From Buxus sempervirens (lineage: Eukaryota; Streptophyta; Magnoliopsida; Buxales; Buxaceae), in assembly GCA_947561395.2 (NCBI GenBank), contig OX387190.1, positions 42,768,392 to 42,832,391 on the forward strand: a stretch of 64,000 nucleotides of DNA. The letters are read 5' to 3'. Positions within the stretch are counted from its first letter, which is position 1; every line of letters starts with the position of its first letter. Shown here piece after piece: positions 20,632 through 31,260 of this stretch. Under the pieces are notes generated by a model that saw only the letters and a program-made list of their open reading frames with translations, was not told the origin of the DNA and searched no databases. Position numbers and translations under genes: made by a program.

Positions 20632-22309
20632 CTACTGGTTCTGTTGATAGTTGAAACCAATCGAAGAGGACACGTCATTCCCAAACTCTGCAGCTGCGGA
20701 GAATCCCCAGATCTCGCAGTCCATCTCTAGAAACAAGGGGTTTTGGTGAAGATTTTCCATCCACCGGTGCAAGTTTGCATCAGTTGATCCAAAATGGTAA
20801 GGCTTGGTCTCTGTGTTGCACTGTTTGGGCACAGAAGGCTCGTTCAAAGAGCAACCCTGATGTGACGACAGAGACTTGTTGAGGATCGATGGCGTGGTGT
20901 TGATGTTGCTAGTGTTACTAGTGGTGGATGGTGAAAAGGTAGCTACAAAAGTATTTGTTGGTAATAGATGAGGTCGGGAGATAACGGGGTTTATTCGGGT
21001 TTTGGGGTCAGTTGCTGGGTGGATGAAATTAGAGTTTTGGAGGGCGTATATCTGGGCTTGAGAATCTATTATGCTCGCTGGTGTTTCTACCAGAGGAAGC
21101 AAGGAAATGAAGTTGGAGGAAGAAGCTTCTTCAAGGTAGCTATGAGCTTGTAAAACCGGGTTCTTCTTCTCAACTGACTTGTGATATATTCTGCAAATCA
21201 CCCATTCCTCCTGCAAGATATCCAACATGTTATTGACACGTTTTAATTGAAGTAACAATTAAAACGTTCCCACGCACAAAAACAAATCAATCCACATATT
21301 AAATTAATTAAAGAAAACTGAAAGAGAGACAAAAAGAGTTTCAGGCGGGAAGGGTAAGAAACAGTTTGGTCTATATACCTTGTACGTGTGACGATAGGAG
21401 AAGTCACCGTCGAGACGATACTCGTGCATGACCCACTTGGTCTTCTCACCTCGTGGAGCTCTGCCTTTGTAGAAGACTAGGGTTTTCTTCATCCCCAATA
21501 AGGCGCCAGTGGAAGCTGAGTAGACCTCCCTGTCTTTTCCTGTGGCTTTCCAATACCCTGCTTCGGTTGCTCGGTTTGTTCTCAACCCAGTTGGGTACTT
21601 TCTGTCTCTCAAGCTGAAACAATACCACACTCTCTCTCCCATCTTAGCGATATCTGTTCCCATGCATGACACAGAAGATGGTGATTAATTAGTATCAAGG
21701 AGAAGGCAAGACCTACAAGTCAATCCATGCATCGTTAATTTTCTCCGTTTTGTGTCAGTGAATTTTTTTGTTAAAAGTGATTTATGATTTGAGGGGCAAT
21801 TTAATTAACTCGTATGCCTTTGGATTCTTTCACTGTACCGACGCAAGTATAAAGAACTGAAAGTCAAGAAAATTAAAGAAGTGAGCTACTAAAGGGAAGG
21901 AAAAGTAAAACGAGAGGAGAGTAAAAAAAGAAGGCAAGAATATTCAGACGGGAGTGAAATATTGAAGGTGATAAAGCATCAGAAGAGACTTGGACAAAAC
22001 TCTGCTAAGGGAAAAGAAGTGATCAGATCTCTGTTGATCGTTTGAGTTGTTTCCTTCCCCTTGACCTCCGTTTTTGGTTTTACTTCTTTTATGCCAAGCA
22101 AAAGCAAGCATACCTGGAAGTTCCCAAGGTTCACATCTATTGAGGTCAAGCTCAGCAATCTGCACACCACAAAAGCTTCCATTGAACACCTTCGAAGCCA
22201 AATAAAAGGTTACAAGCTCTTCGTCAGTTGGGTGAAACCTAAACCCAGGGGGCAACCCTTGTTCGTTTCTTTCTTCCTGCAATTCATATAGCACTTCTTC
22301 CATTGCCAA
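20632..22309 (-). CDS. CUC3: NAC-domain transcription factor, CUP-SHAPED COTYLEDON3-like
   Basis: Plant-specific DNA-binding regulator; CUC3 marks organ boundaries and helps start axillary meristems. Exons on the - strand: 22114-22309, 21379-21653, 20632-21210; phases agree; 349 aa (Arabidopsis CUC3 334). The N-terminus [18 protein letters not shown] runs into [20 protein letters not shown], and then [70 protein letters not shown] and [11 protein letters not shown], which are NAC subdomains A-E in order (about residues 18-170). The stretch before subdomain A and [10 protein letters not shown] fit CUC3 better than CUC1/2; like CUC3, no miR164 site was noticed. The C-terminal half is low-complexity Ser/Thr/Asn with an [15 protein letters not shown] activation-type tail. 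A close CUC3 paralogue is the main alternative. Confidence 0.94.
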
Positions 22310-22512
22310 AAATATATGACACTCGCTAGTCTATAATTGAAAGAGTGTGTGTGTGTGTGTGTTTCAGGGATGAAAAGCGTTTATAAATTAACGAAAGCAA
22401 ACCGTCTTGACTGGGTTGTACATATACAGAGAAGAGCATTCAAAGCGAAGAACGAGAATAGGCGTGACGAAGGCAGGTCACCTTTGGGTTCATTAAAGGC
22501 TAGGAGAGGCCT

Positions 22513-22522
22513 ACATATATAG
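22513..22522 (-). promoter_or_regulatory. Candidate TATA box of the CUC3-like gene
   Basis: CTATATATG on the - strand lies about 205 bp upstream of the ATG at 22309, a normal distance for a plant leader of about 170 bases. Between them is a GT microsatellite (22344-22361). No other TATA-like run closer to the ATG is as good. Confidence 0.45.
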
Positions 22523-22529
22523 CCCACCT

Positions 22530-23680
22530 GGAAGGGTCTCTCCCAAGGAAGGCTAATAAACTAACAGATTTTTGGGGGTAAATGCAAGGTTTGGCTGCAG
22601 AGATTATGCGTGCGTGTGTGAGTATGTTAAATGTTTAGATTAGTCAGGTTTTCAGAGACAACACGAGGGCTGCTCCAATTAGGTAAGATAATCATTTCCT
22701 AAATTTATTCTTTCTTATGTAACAATAAGAATAATAATGCTGGAAAGCTAAATATTAATTACCTTTTAAAAACCTGGTCCGAGGTGAAACTGACTTGGAC
22801 TGAGCAATCGCTTTTACTTGCGGTTCAAACCGGGACTAATTGAAAGCGAGCCCTCAACATAATAAAATATGAATAACCGAAACTGAAGCGATTCTTCTAT
22901 CTACAGACAAGAAACCGGCCAAATTGTTGGTTCGAACTTCGAACTCTTCAATGCCCTTTGGAACTGGTTTTTTTTTGGTTTTGTTGGGTGACCATTGCTA
23001 GTGGTCGAACTCATAAGGAATTGACTAACAATTGTATCGGTTCTGATGATTTTTCTGGGTTTAAGGTTTTGGCTTTAGCACCTGGAAGGAGGAAGGAGAA
23101 GCGCTACGGACAAGAGAAAGAAACAATAAATGATACGGGACAGTGAATCGTATGATAAGAAATTCCGATCAGATGCTGAAGCCAGTGTCAGGTCTTCGGT
23201 TACGAATTTAAATCACAAACGAATTGAATTTAATCAAAGAAAGTTGCGGGTAGAGAAATCCCATGCGCAATTTTTCGAAAGTATCATCTTTTTTCCAAAC
23301 TTACGCCAACAGAGAGCGTCGTCGGAAGCAACTGAGCAGCATTTATTGATCGCACGAGGCTTTCTGAAGAATGCGGTCGGTGGATATCTGGCATTTAAAG
23401 TTCGTCTTACACGCGTACTTGTTTGGTAGCTGAAACGACCCTCGGGCGCTTCTTATGGCTTTCCATTATGTCTTTCGGCCATGACCGTATATTTGAATTT
23501 GCTTTTATTTGGTGCAAGTGCCAATATTATTGTTTGCGTCAGTGTCTTTGGTAATTTAGACCTGAGTATGACGTCTGTTTTTTATTTTTTCATGTGACCA
23601 ATGGTGAATGCAGTTTTTTATTATGTGCTGTTACTTTTTTTAATGAAATGGCCTGGTTATGCCTTTCTACAAAAAAGAAA
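22530..23680. other. Intergenic stretch upstream of CUC3-like gene
   Basis: No gene is recognised. An open frame at 23130-23429 has no family likeness and no splice context. Much of the regulatory DNA of the boundary gene could lie here, but I cannot point to particular sites. Confidence 0.35.
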
Positions 23681-23689
23681 AAGAAAAAA

Positions 23690-24220
23690 TGATAGTTGAA
23701 ACGACTGAAAGTTATGCTACCAGTTGGTGGTACCATCGTTAAATGCATGGACACATGCCCGGCCGTTTCCTCTTGTATGGGAATCGCTACAAAAGTTGAT
23801 GGAGCAACATCTTATACAATGGCACTTATACAAAAGTGTCGTTACAAATGGTTTAATACAATATTTCATTTGCAGAAATAATTTATTATGATATTTTATA
23901 AGAAATGCTGTTATTAAACAAATTATTATAACATTTTATCCCAAAATGTTATTATAAAATAATTTATTACGGCATTTTATAGACAAATGGCGTTATAAAT
24001 TTTTTTATAGAAATATTTATTACGACATTTTAGAGAAAAGTATCATTATAAAATAATTTATTATGGCATGCATTTTATAAAAAAATGCCACTATAAAATA
24101 ATTTATTACAATATTTTATAAAAAAAATACTGCTATAAAAAATTTTATTGAAATGCTGTATTAAGACATTTGTAACGGCATCTTTTTATTAAATGCCATT
24201 ATATTAGGTGTTACTACATC
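23690..24220. repeat. AT-rich subterminal-type tandem repeat, about 50-60-bp units
   Basis: Variants of AATTTATTA.GGCATTTTAT followed by AAAATGCC.TTATAAAAT recur about eight times. Each unit is an inverted repeat (GGCATTTTATA..AAAATGCC). Such arrays of short palindromic units are typical of subterminal regions of plant DNA transposons such as CACTA. No CACTA-type end with a 3-bp target duplication could be fixed, so the class is open. Confidence 0.5.
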
Positions 24221-24229
24221 ACCTCTTTT

Positions 24230-26460
24230 TTTTTTTAATAGTGAATAACTAGAAATGTGCAAGGTAAATACAACAAACTTCTTATTGGCTTTTTTTTTTC
24301 CAAAAAATAATTTTTAATGATGCACAAATTGTGGAAAAGGATTTCCATCCCCACGAATCCTCAACAACGAATTGTTTTTAACGGGGGCTAGTTTTATGGC
24401 ACGTGCTTTGCACGTGGCCATGTTATGTCTTCGGTGAGAAGGGTATTTACAAATTTCAAAATTTTAAAATAAATGTAACCTTATCCAAAATTTCTAATAA
24501 AATTTTAGTGATTGAATGACAAAAGAAATGAAAATTTAGAATTTAGAATTCGTATAATTTAAATTCAAGTTCCATGGATTGGGTGAGCTTATATTCAATT
24601 ATAATTCATTAGGATTGCATGAGCTTATAATTCAACTATATCTCATTAATATTTTTAATAAGTATTGTATTTTTTGTTAAGTCGTGATACTTATCTTTAT
24701 ATTAATCCCATGTTAATAACATTCCTATTAAATAACTCCATAGCTTTATAGCAGTTGGTGGGAATTATCTCTAGAGGAAAGCCCGTATTGTGAAGATTGA
24801 ATAATAGGAACTGTCTCATCAACCCAATGACGATGTTGGTAGATTCTCCTGTTAAAGTGAATAAATTGATTTTTTAGTGTTACGTTTTAAAACAACGTAG
24901 ATTCAATCACTAATTAGATAACAGTAATGCTTTTTAAAAATAATTGGGAAAAAGTTTCAAATAACTGTTCTTGACCTACTTCAAAAAATGCTCTCAAAAC
25001 ACTTTAAAAAATTTTTTTCTTATAAAATAGATTAAGAAGTCTTTTAATGGTATTTTTGGAATAACTCTTTCGTGAATAATAGCACTTATTCTCGATTATT
25101 TTTAAATTTTTTTTTTGCAAAAGCTATAATCATTTTAATATGCATTTTATAATTTATGTATATCTAGAGAAATTTGATTAAAATGTTAATAATCGAAAAA
25201 AAATGCATGTTATTATCGTTTTTTGAATTGCAATTTCTGATTTAAAAGAATTTGATCTCCTTATATGCAAACTAATATAGATATCATTTTAAACAATGAA
25301 ATACAAAACTTATCATTGAGGATTATAGTCATGAATATATCGATCCAAACTTTTGGAGAAGAATTACATTTAATATTTGTTACGGTAAAATTGAGAATGA
25401 GTGTCATTTTATTTATGTCTTATTACTTTATAATTACCAAGTTTTATAGTCATTTAATTTGTAAATGACTATAAAACATATTGTTTTAAAAAATATCTCA
25501 ATTAATATTTTATGCATGTTTTATAGTCATTTAATTTGTAACTATTGTGACATTACATTTTTTAAATATAATTAGTCATTTTTTCAATTATATATAATTA
25601 TATTTATAATACAAGTAAATTAATACATTAAAATCTTTCTAACTATAAAATAGTAATACTTAAATAAGGAACATTATAAAATTTTAAATAAGGTAAATTA
25701 TACTTAACATTTAGTTAAAACATATAATTCATAATTCATTTAAGTCATGACTATATGTATAATTTTTTCAATAATGTACATTATGAATAATATAGAATTA
25801 TAATTCATTTACTCTTAAAAAAATTGTACTTTTTAAATGCATTTATATTTTACAATTATTTAAGTGGTATTTTTGGAATGAATCTTTTGTGAATAATGAC
25901 ACTTATTTTTAATTATTTTTAAAAAAATTGTGAAATACAATGGAATTTGTTTTAAAATATAACACTAAAAACAATTTTTTGGGAAATTTGAATGAGTTTT
26001 ATTTAATAGTTCAGAGATGTTTCTACCTAAAATTTCATTTAAAAGGCTTTATAAACCTTATGTTGGGCTTATTTGGAAGAAATGTTTTGTAAGCATTAAT
26101 ATAACCTTCAGTCTCAATATATTTATTTTAAATCATTATTTTATAATTATATCAAGAACTATGTGACCGAATCTGACTTATGTTTTAAGAAGCATCACCT
26201 AAAACTAAAACTAATTCTCAGCACCAACAGAGCATTAAATTTTTTTTTTTGCCAACAGAGCATTAAATGCTTTTTTTTTTTATACCAAAATTGGTTTTTA
26301 GTTTAAGCTTTTATAAATAACTATGATTCAGTCACCAAATTTTGATAATTAAAAATCAGTGGTGCTTTTTACAAATCCTTTGTAATAGTAGAATGCACTG
26401 ATTGATAATTATTTTCAAAAATATTAATTATTTTAAATTATTAATTATGTGATGACTAAA
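24230..26460. other. AT-rich intergenic DNA with decayed MITE-like repeats
   Basis: No gene seen. Segments such as 24960-25090, 25860-25990 and 26320-26470 resemble parts of the foldback MITE at 60098-60397 (GGTATTTTTGGAAT.A.TCTTT and GATT.AGTCA.C), so this stretch is probably built of several old copies of one MITE family. Confidence 0.4.
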
Positions 26461-26466
26461 TCAGAA

Positions 26467-26725
26467 TTATAATTAAAAAATATAACTTAAAACCCAAATT
26501 TCTTTCGGTTAAGCGGTCATTATGTTAGGCGGTGGGGTCGATGAAGCAGCTCGATAGAAGAGCTGCTTTTCGACCCAAACTTTCTTTTTATATAGGGTTA
26601 TAATTAAAAAATATAACTTAACCCAAATTTCTTTCGGTTTAGCGGTCATTATGTTAGGCGGTGGGGTCGATGAAGCAGCTGGATAGAATAGCTGCTTCTC
26701 GACTCAAACTTTCTTTTTATATAGG
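26467..26725. repeat. Tandem duplication, two copies of about 130 bp, each with a hairpin
   Basis: Copy 1 is 26467-26597 and copy 2 26598-26725, about 95 percent alike. Both run from TTATAATTAAAAAATATAAC through GCGGTCATTATGTTAGGCGG to TTTCTTTTTATATAGG. Each contains GCAGCT(C/G)GATAGAA(G/T)AGCTGC, a perfect six-base stem in copy 1 and slightly changed in copy 2. The inner part is GC-richer than its surroundings. Origin unknown. Confidence 0.85.
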
Positions 26726-27059
26726 TATAGGATATAATGCCTCTTATACTTACAGAAAAAAAAACTAGTTGATCAGTCACAATCCCCTACATATATACGA
26801 TAATTGTAGTGGATTTCCATACGATGAGTCGTGTGGCCCATGACGACAACGCTTTAAGTTTGAATAATGACAGCCTTGCGTCTTAAACGCTTTTTGTCTA
26901 CTGTTGATGGTCCTTTTTTGCATATTATGCCACTTTATTAAATTTAGCTTCATAAAACCAGAGATTAAAAAAGCAAAAATTGGCATTAATTGTTGGGGTG
27001 TTGTGCAAACGTCAATATTCGTTAAAGCCCAATGGTTAAAGAACATAAGAAGGCCTGGA

Positions 27060-28058
27060 AAAGCTTACATAGAAAAATTCCTACTGCTGAGCTTGTTTGC
27101 CAAAGATTGCAAAAGGAGAACGATACCTGTCCATTATGCAGTGAAGCTCCAGAATCGGTGGAGCACTTCTGGTTGAGATGTCCATTTTCCCGGGCAGTTT
27201 GGCTCCATACAATAGGAGGTTCAACCCAATCAGTAGGCTGTTGCAATTCTTTTGTTAATTGGTTCAAATCTCTATCTCAGTTGAAATCTTTTGATCCAAA
27301 GTTTGATTTAACTATCTTCCTGACTTATGTTTCCATTTTTGGGTGGGTTCTTTGGAATCATAGAAATAAGGTGTTATTCGAAGCTAAGAAACCTGATGTT
27401 TTTGCTGTTATCAAGCACTTCAAATCTCTATTATCGGAAATGGATTCAATGAAGCAAGAGGCAGATGACTCCAACTCAAACAATAAGTGCATTCAGGTTC
27501 ATTGGTCTCCTCCCCCTGACGATTATGTCAAAGTTAATTTCGATGGAGCTTTTAGAAGATCAACAGGAGAGGGCCCTATTGGAGTCATTATGAGAAGTTG
27601 TACAGGCATGTTTCTGGGAGCAACAGCAACCAAGTGTAAGGCCAGCAAAACCATCTATACTGAAGCATTTGCAGCTCTAGCTAGAAGCCTTGAAGTTAGC
27701 AGCGGCTAGGGGATTCCAGAACATAATTCTCGAGGGCGACTCATTGGTGCTGATCAACATACTGAATGGAACTTATACACACCATCCATGGCAAATATCT
27801 CCTATTCTCGATCAGATAAAATCAATATGGTCAGTCTTTGCCAATATTCGGGGTGGTCCACATACCCAGGGAAGGAAATAGATTGGCAGATATGTTAGCT
27901 AACTATGCGCTTGATCATTTCTCTTGTCCCTGGGTTTCGAAACCCCCTCCTTTTTTGTATTTGCCTCTTTTAGACGAAGCAAGAGGCCAGCTTCATGTAC
28001 GGAAAGTTAAGAAATAAAGCTCCTTTTCATGGTTTTCTCACCCAAAAAAAAAAAAAAA
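27060..28058 (+). mobile_element. 5'-truncated LINE (zf-RVT plus RNase H) with poly-A tail and target duplication
   Basis: The 3' end of an L1-like element. The frame opening at 27032 gives CPLCSEAPESVEHFWLRCPF (zinc-binding zf-RVT region), IFGWVLWNHRNKVLFEAKKP, then an RNase H domain beginning VKVNFDGAFR. The RNase H then continues in a second frame from about 27690 (AAARGFQNIILEGDSLVLIN) and in a third near 27860 (REGNRLADMLANYAL), so at least two frameshifts are present. The element ends in about 18 A at 28044-28060. AACATAAGAAGGCCTGGA stands before it at 27042-27059 and again after the tail at 28059-28076, an 18-bp target duplication that fixes both ends. The truncation is the common LINE outcome of incomplete reverse transcription. 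Confidence 0.92.
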
Positions 28059-28076
28059 AACATAAGAAGGCCTGGA

Positions 28077-29016
28077 TCATCATATATGTGACCGAGTTCA
28101 ACTCAGTCAACGCAAAACAAAAGTCAAGATCCCAAAAACAGGCCATAGATGCTTGGTGCTCTTACCTTCCACTTGTCTCTTTTCATCTTTTATTTATATA
28201 TTGAAGAAAGCATGGATGCACGATGGCATCTGAAGCGGTTATTTTTAATTCCCATTAAAATAAAATAGGGATGTCGGTGGGGGTACAAAGGGATTTAATC
28301 TCTCAGCCGAGAAGAGTGAACTGTTCAATCAACTTGGTTGCTGGTTGCTTGTTTGTGGTGACGGCACGCTTTGTCTTTACTCATTCGGAGACATATAAGA
28401 TGCGGATTGCAATCAGAAACAACCACAGATATCAGTTTTTAACAATGTCATTTTGTTATAGTAATCTCAAAAATTTTGTAATATGCCGATGTTCTACGCA
28501 TTGATAAAACTTTTTCTTAAAAAAAAAAAACAAGAAATCTCATCCCCTAAATAACTGATCTTTAATTAATTAGTACAGTCGATCTCACAAGTAGCTGAAA
28601 ATTTAATTTATGGGCATTACATACAAGTAATAAACAGAAAAAAGAATCTCTTAATGAACCGCTCATGAAAAATACATAAGAACATCATGCTTAAAACGAT
28701 TAGAAAAATCAAGGAAGACCCATGTATGTAGCTGCCATTAATGCCATCAAATCTGCCTTCACACACTCGTAACCTTGCTAATCAATTATGGATCTGCTAT
28801 TAATTGTTCCCAAACCCCAGAGATTTTAAGATCATTTATTCAAGTATTTTTAGCATTTTAATTTGTTGGATTTCTCCATGCCCCCGAAGCTTGATCCTTC
28901 TTCAAAGTCAAGTACCCCTTACCAATCGGAATTCGTAAGGAATAAAGTTTAACATAATGACAACCCATCGTTAATTTATCCATTCACCAAGTGCGAGACC
29001 AGATCTATTGCATGGA
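28077..29016. other. Intergenic stretch, 3' flank of the 29-kb small gene
   Basis: Nothing coding is recognised. The part next to 29016 should hold the 3'UTR of the - strand gene. A short A-run at 28519-28530 is not matched by any element. Confidence 0.35.
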
Positions 29017-29502
29017 TCAATGACACATGTTGCCGTTATCGAAATTCTGAGCGTAGCTGAAGGAGTCGTACCTGTAAGTCTGAGGCAGTCCCACGCGGTC
29101 TGAGCCCATGAGCTTTCTGAACTCCGATCTCGCCTTGTAGAAGACATGCCTCCAGCTGCCTTTGTTCTGCCTCCCCAGCATTGCAGTACTTTCTCCCTCG
29201 TTCATCTCTACATCTTTACCTAATGTGAGCTTCCTTGATAAGATCCAACCCAATCCCCACGCCCACCATTTCTTTATCGAGCTCCCGGCTGCTTCTCCCA
29301 CAGAAGACATGGATTTGGATCGACGAAAGGCCCATGAAGACGCACGAGACGGTATTGGTCGAATTCTGACGGAGAGAGCTGACAGTCTTCGGCGTAAGCT
29401 TTTTTGTTCAATTGGGTTGGTTTGAGTGAGAGGGATGGCGGCGTCGGTGGGCATGGAAGGAAAGAAGCTTCCCTTCCGAAAGCTCTCGAGAGTTGAGCTC
29501 AT
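29017..29502 (-). CDS. Plant-specific uncharacterised small protein, single exon
   Basis: 161 residues, no intron. The sequence is basic and Ser-rich at the start (LRRRLSALSVRIRPI, ASSWAFRRSKSMSSVGE), with a central AAGSSIKKWWAWGLGWILSR segment that is Trp-rich and weakly hydrophobic, then MNEGESTAMLGRQNKGSWRH, VFYKARSEFRKLMGSD, and a conserved end YRYDSFSYAQNFDNG. From memory, proteins of this layout exist as small single-exon genes in many flowering plants with no assigned function. ATG at 29502 gives the whole layout. The amphipathic Trp-rich part could touch a membrane, but this is a guess. The end motif recurs in the small protein at 59201-59446. Confidence 0.82.
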   Translation of the reverse strand: MSSTLESFRKGSFFPSMPTDAAIPLTQTNPIEQKSLRRRLSALSVRIRPIPSRASSWAFRRSKSMSSVGEAAGSSIKKWWAWGLGWILSRKLTLGKDVEMNEGESTAMLGRQNKGSWRHVFYKARSEFRKLMGSDRVGLPQTYRYDSFSYAQNFDNGNMCH

Positions 29503-30109
29503 GGTGTCCGCAGGAGAACTCTGAAGTTCTGAACCGGGAAGCGTTTAGTTGCCGCTGTCTCTTTGTCTCGAAAGAAGGGATCTTGAATCTTGATAAAGAA
29601 GATAAACTGAAGAAAGAAGAGGAGATGTCTTACAGGCTGTTTGATTCATTCGTTTTGGCCTGTTGGGGGGTTTTGATGATGGCGCTGCCGACTGAGGGGT
29701 CCCATTCGGGGTGCGTGTGAAGCCTCTTTCGTTTCGATCTTTATGACGCAATCTTCAGCTGGCAGATGAAGCCACGTGGATTGTGATCTAAAGGTCGGTG
29801 CTTCCGCGCCGCGTACCTGGATGGCCGGATAACTTGCTTTTGGCAAGATTAGACATGAGGGTTACTTTATTGCAATATTTAGGGGAGAGTGAGGCCTTAA
29901 GAAACTTTTATATCGAAGTTAAACTTTTAGGATTGAATGGTAGTTTACAGTTTAAAGATGTATTTGTACTGAAAAGCCCTTACTCCTTAAACTAATTTTC
30001 AAAATATGCCCTTCTCTTTCAACTGAGAGAGCTCTTTCGATTAGAGAGAGAAAGGGACACGACCAAGCAAAAAGGACACGGCCCTTTGCAGCAAGACAGT
30101 GTAACAGAA
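29503..30109. other. Upstream region of the 29-kb small gene
   Basis: Should contain the promoter of the - strand gene. No TATA box or known element stands out. Short open frames on both strands here look like chance. Confidence 0.35.
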
Positions 30110-30650
30110 TCAAGACCGCATGATTGAAGGCATTCGGGGAAATACCATTATTTTGTATTTTCTTGAAAGTTCTTTTAGCATCATCAAGCTTCTAAGTTTT
30201 GCAGAACCCTTCAACTACGGCAGTGAAAATTACGATCTCTGGGATTGTACCCTTTTCACGCATCAGACCAAAGAGTCTAATGGCTTCTTGAACCAGCCCC
30301 ATAGACCATCAAGCGTCGCTACCGCATCAGCCCAAAGAGTTTTCATGACTTCTTGAACCAGCCCAATAGACCATCACGCATCGCTACCGCATTGGGGATA
30401 ACACCATTTTCCTTCATTTTTCTAAAAATCTGATCTGCATCTTGTGGGGGTGATTCTGGTGCTACTTTAGCTTCCGTCTCAGAATTTTGAGCGTGAAAAT
30501 TTTGGTTGAATTTTTCTTTTTCTTCCCCAGTCTTAAACTTTTCAAGAAAACTATCTTCTAATTTGTCATCTCTATTTCTCCTCTCAAAGATCTGTTGGAT
30601 AAAGGTCTACTTGTGGTGTCTGTGAGCTCACAGAGTCTTGCCCATGGTGA
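30110..30650 (-). pseudogene. PPR-repeat protein pseudogene fragment (At4g38150-like)
   Basis: Read on the - strand: ETEAKVAPESPPQDADQIFR, KMKENGVIPNAVA, then GLVQEAIRLFGLMREKGTIP, EIVIFTAVVEGFCK and KLDDAKRTFKKIQNNGISPN. These are consecutive pentatricopeptide repeats and the short acidic stretch before them, as in the small mitochondrial PPR protein family represented by At4g38150. The copy is dead: there is an in-frame stop after GFCKT, and a 64/65-bp tandem duplication (30264-30327 and 30328-30392) breaks the frame between repeats. The rest of the gene is absent. No intron or poly-A tail is seen, so its origin as gene fragment or retrocopy stays open. Confidence 0.8.
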
Positions 30651-31260
30651 GCTGGTGAAGTTTTGCTCGTGGAAGAGAAGGGCATTTGAGTCCAAAAACA
30701 TAAGTGAACAGTAAATTAATTACCATTGAAATGAAAAAAGTTTAACCTCCCTCTAAACGGTTTTAAAACCATGTCTGTCCTCTCAATAAAATTATAAAGT
30801 ATCCGTGATATCTAATTTTGCCCTTACTTTTCACCTTTCGATGCTGCCACTTGAGCATCTAACGTTATCTGATTTTCATATTTCTAGTGGGGCCCATATG
30901 AAATTACAGCGACCCTAAGATTGCATCGTAGCATCTCATGGCGACAGCACGTAGGTGAAGATTTCAACCATTGACGAGCTGCATTTTATTATCACAATTT
31001 TTATTCTTTTTCATTATTCAATTTTAGGTAATATTTTCTGTCGGTAGTCGGTGCCATAGATGAGGAGAAAATGCGGCATTAATGAGGCAAGTGGGGGGTT
31101 TTGTGTAGGTAGGGTTCGACAGGCAAAGCAGTTAGTTGCAACGTCTGGATCCTCGGATCTGGTCTGCTTCTTTCTGGTTTTACTTGAGCCTGCCGACTTG
31201 GTAAATGAATTAAAATACAAGCAATTTTAGCATTTAAAGATCTAAATTTGGGTATATTGG

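Noticed and set aside
23130-23429. Open frame of 99 codons
   Set aside because: No known motif, no splice context, no codon pattern to set it apart from chance.
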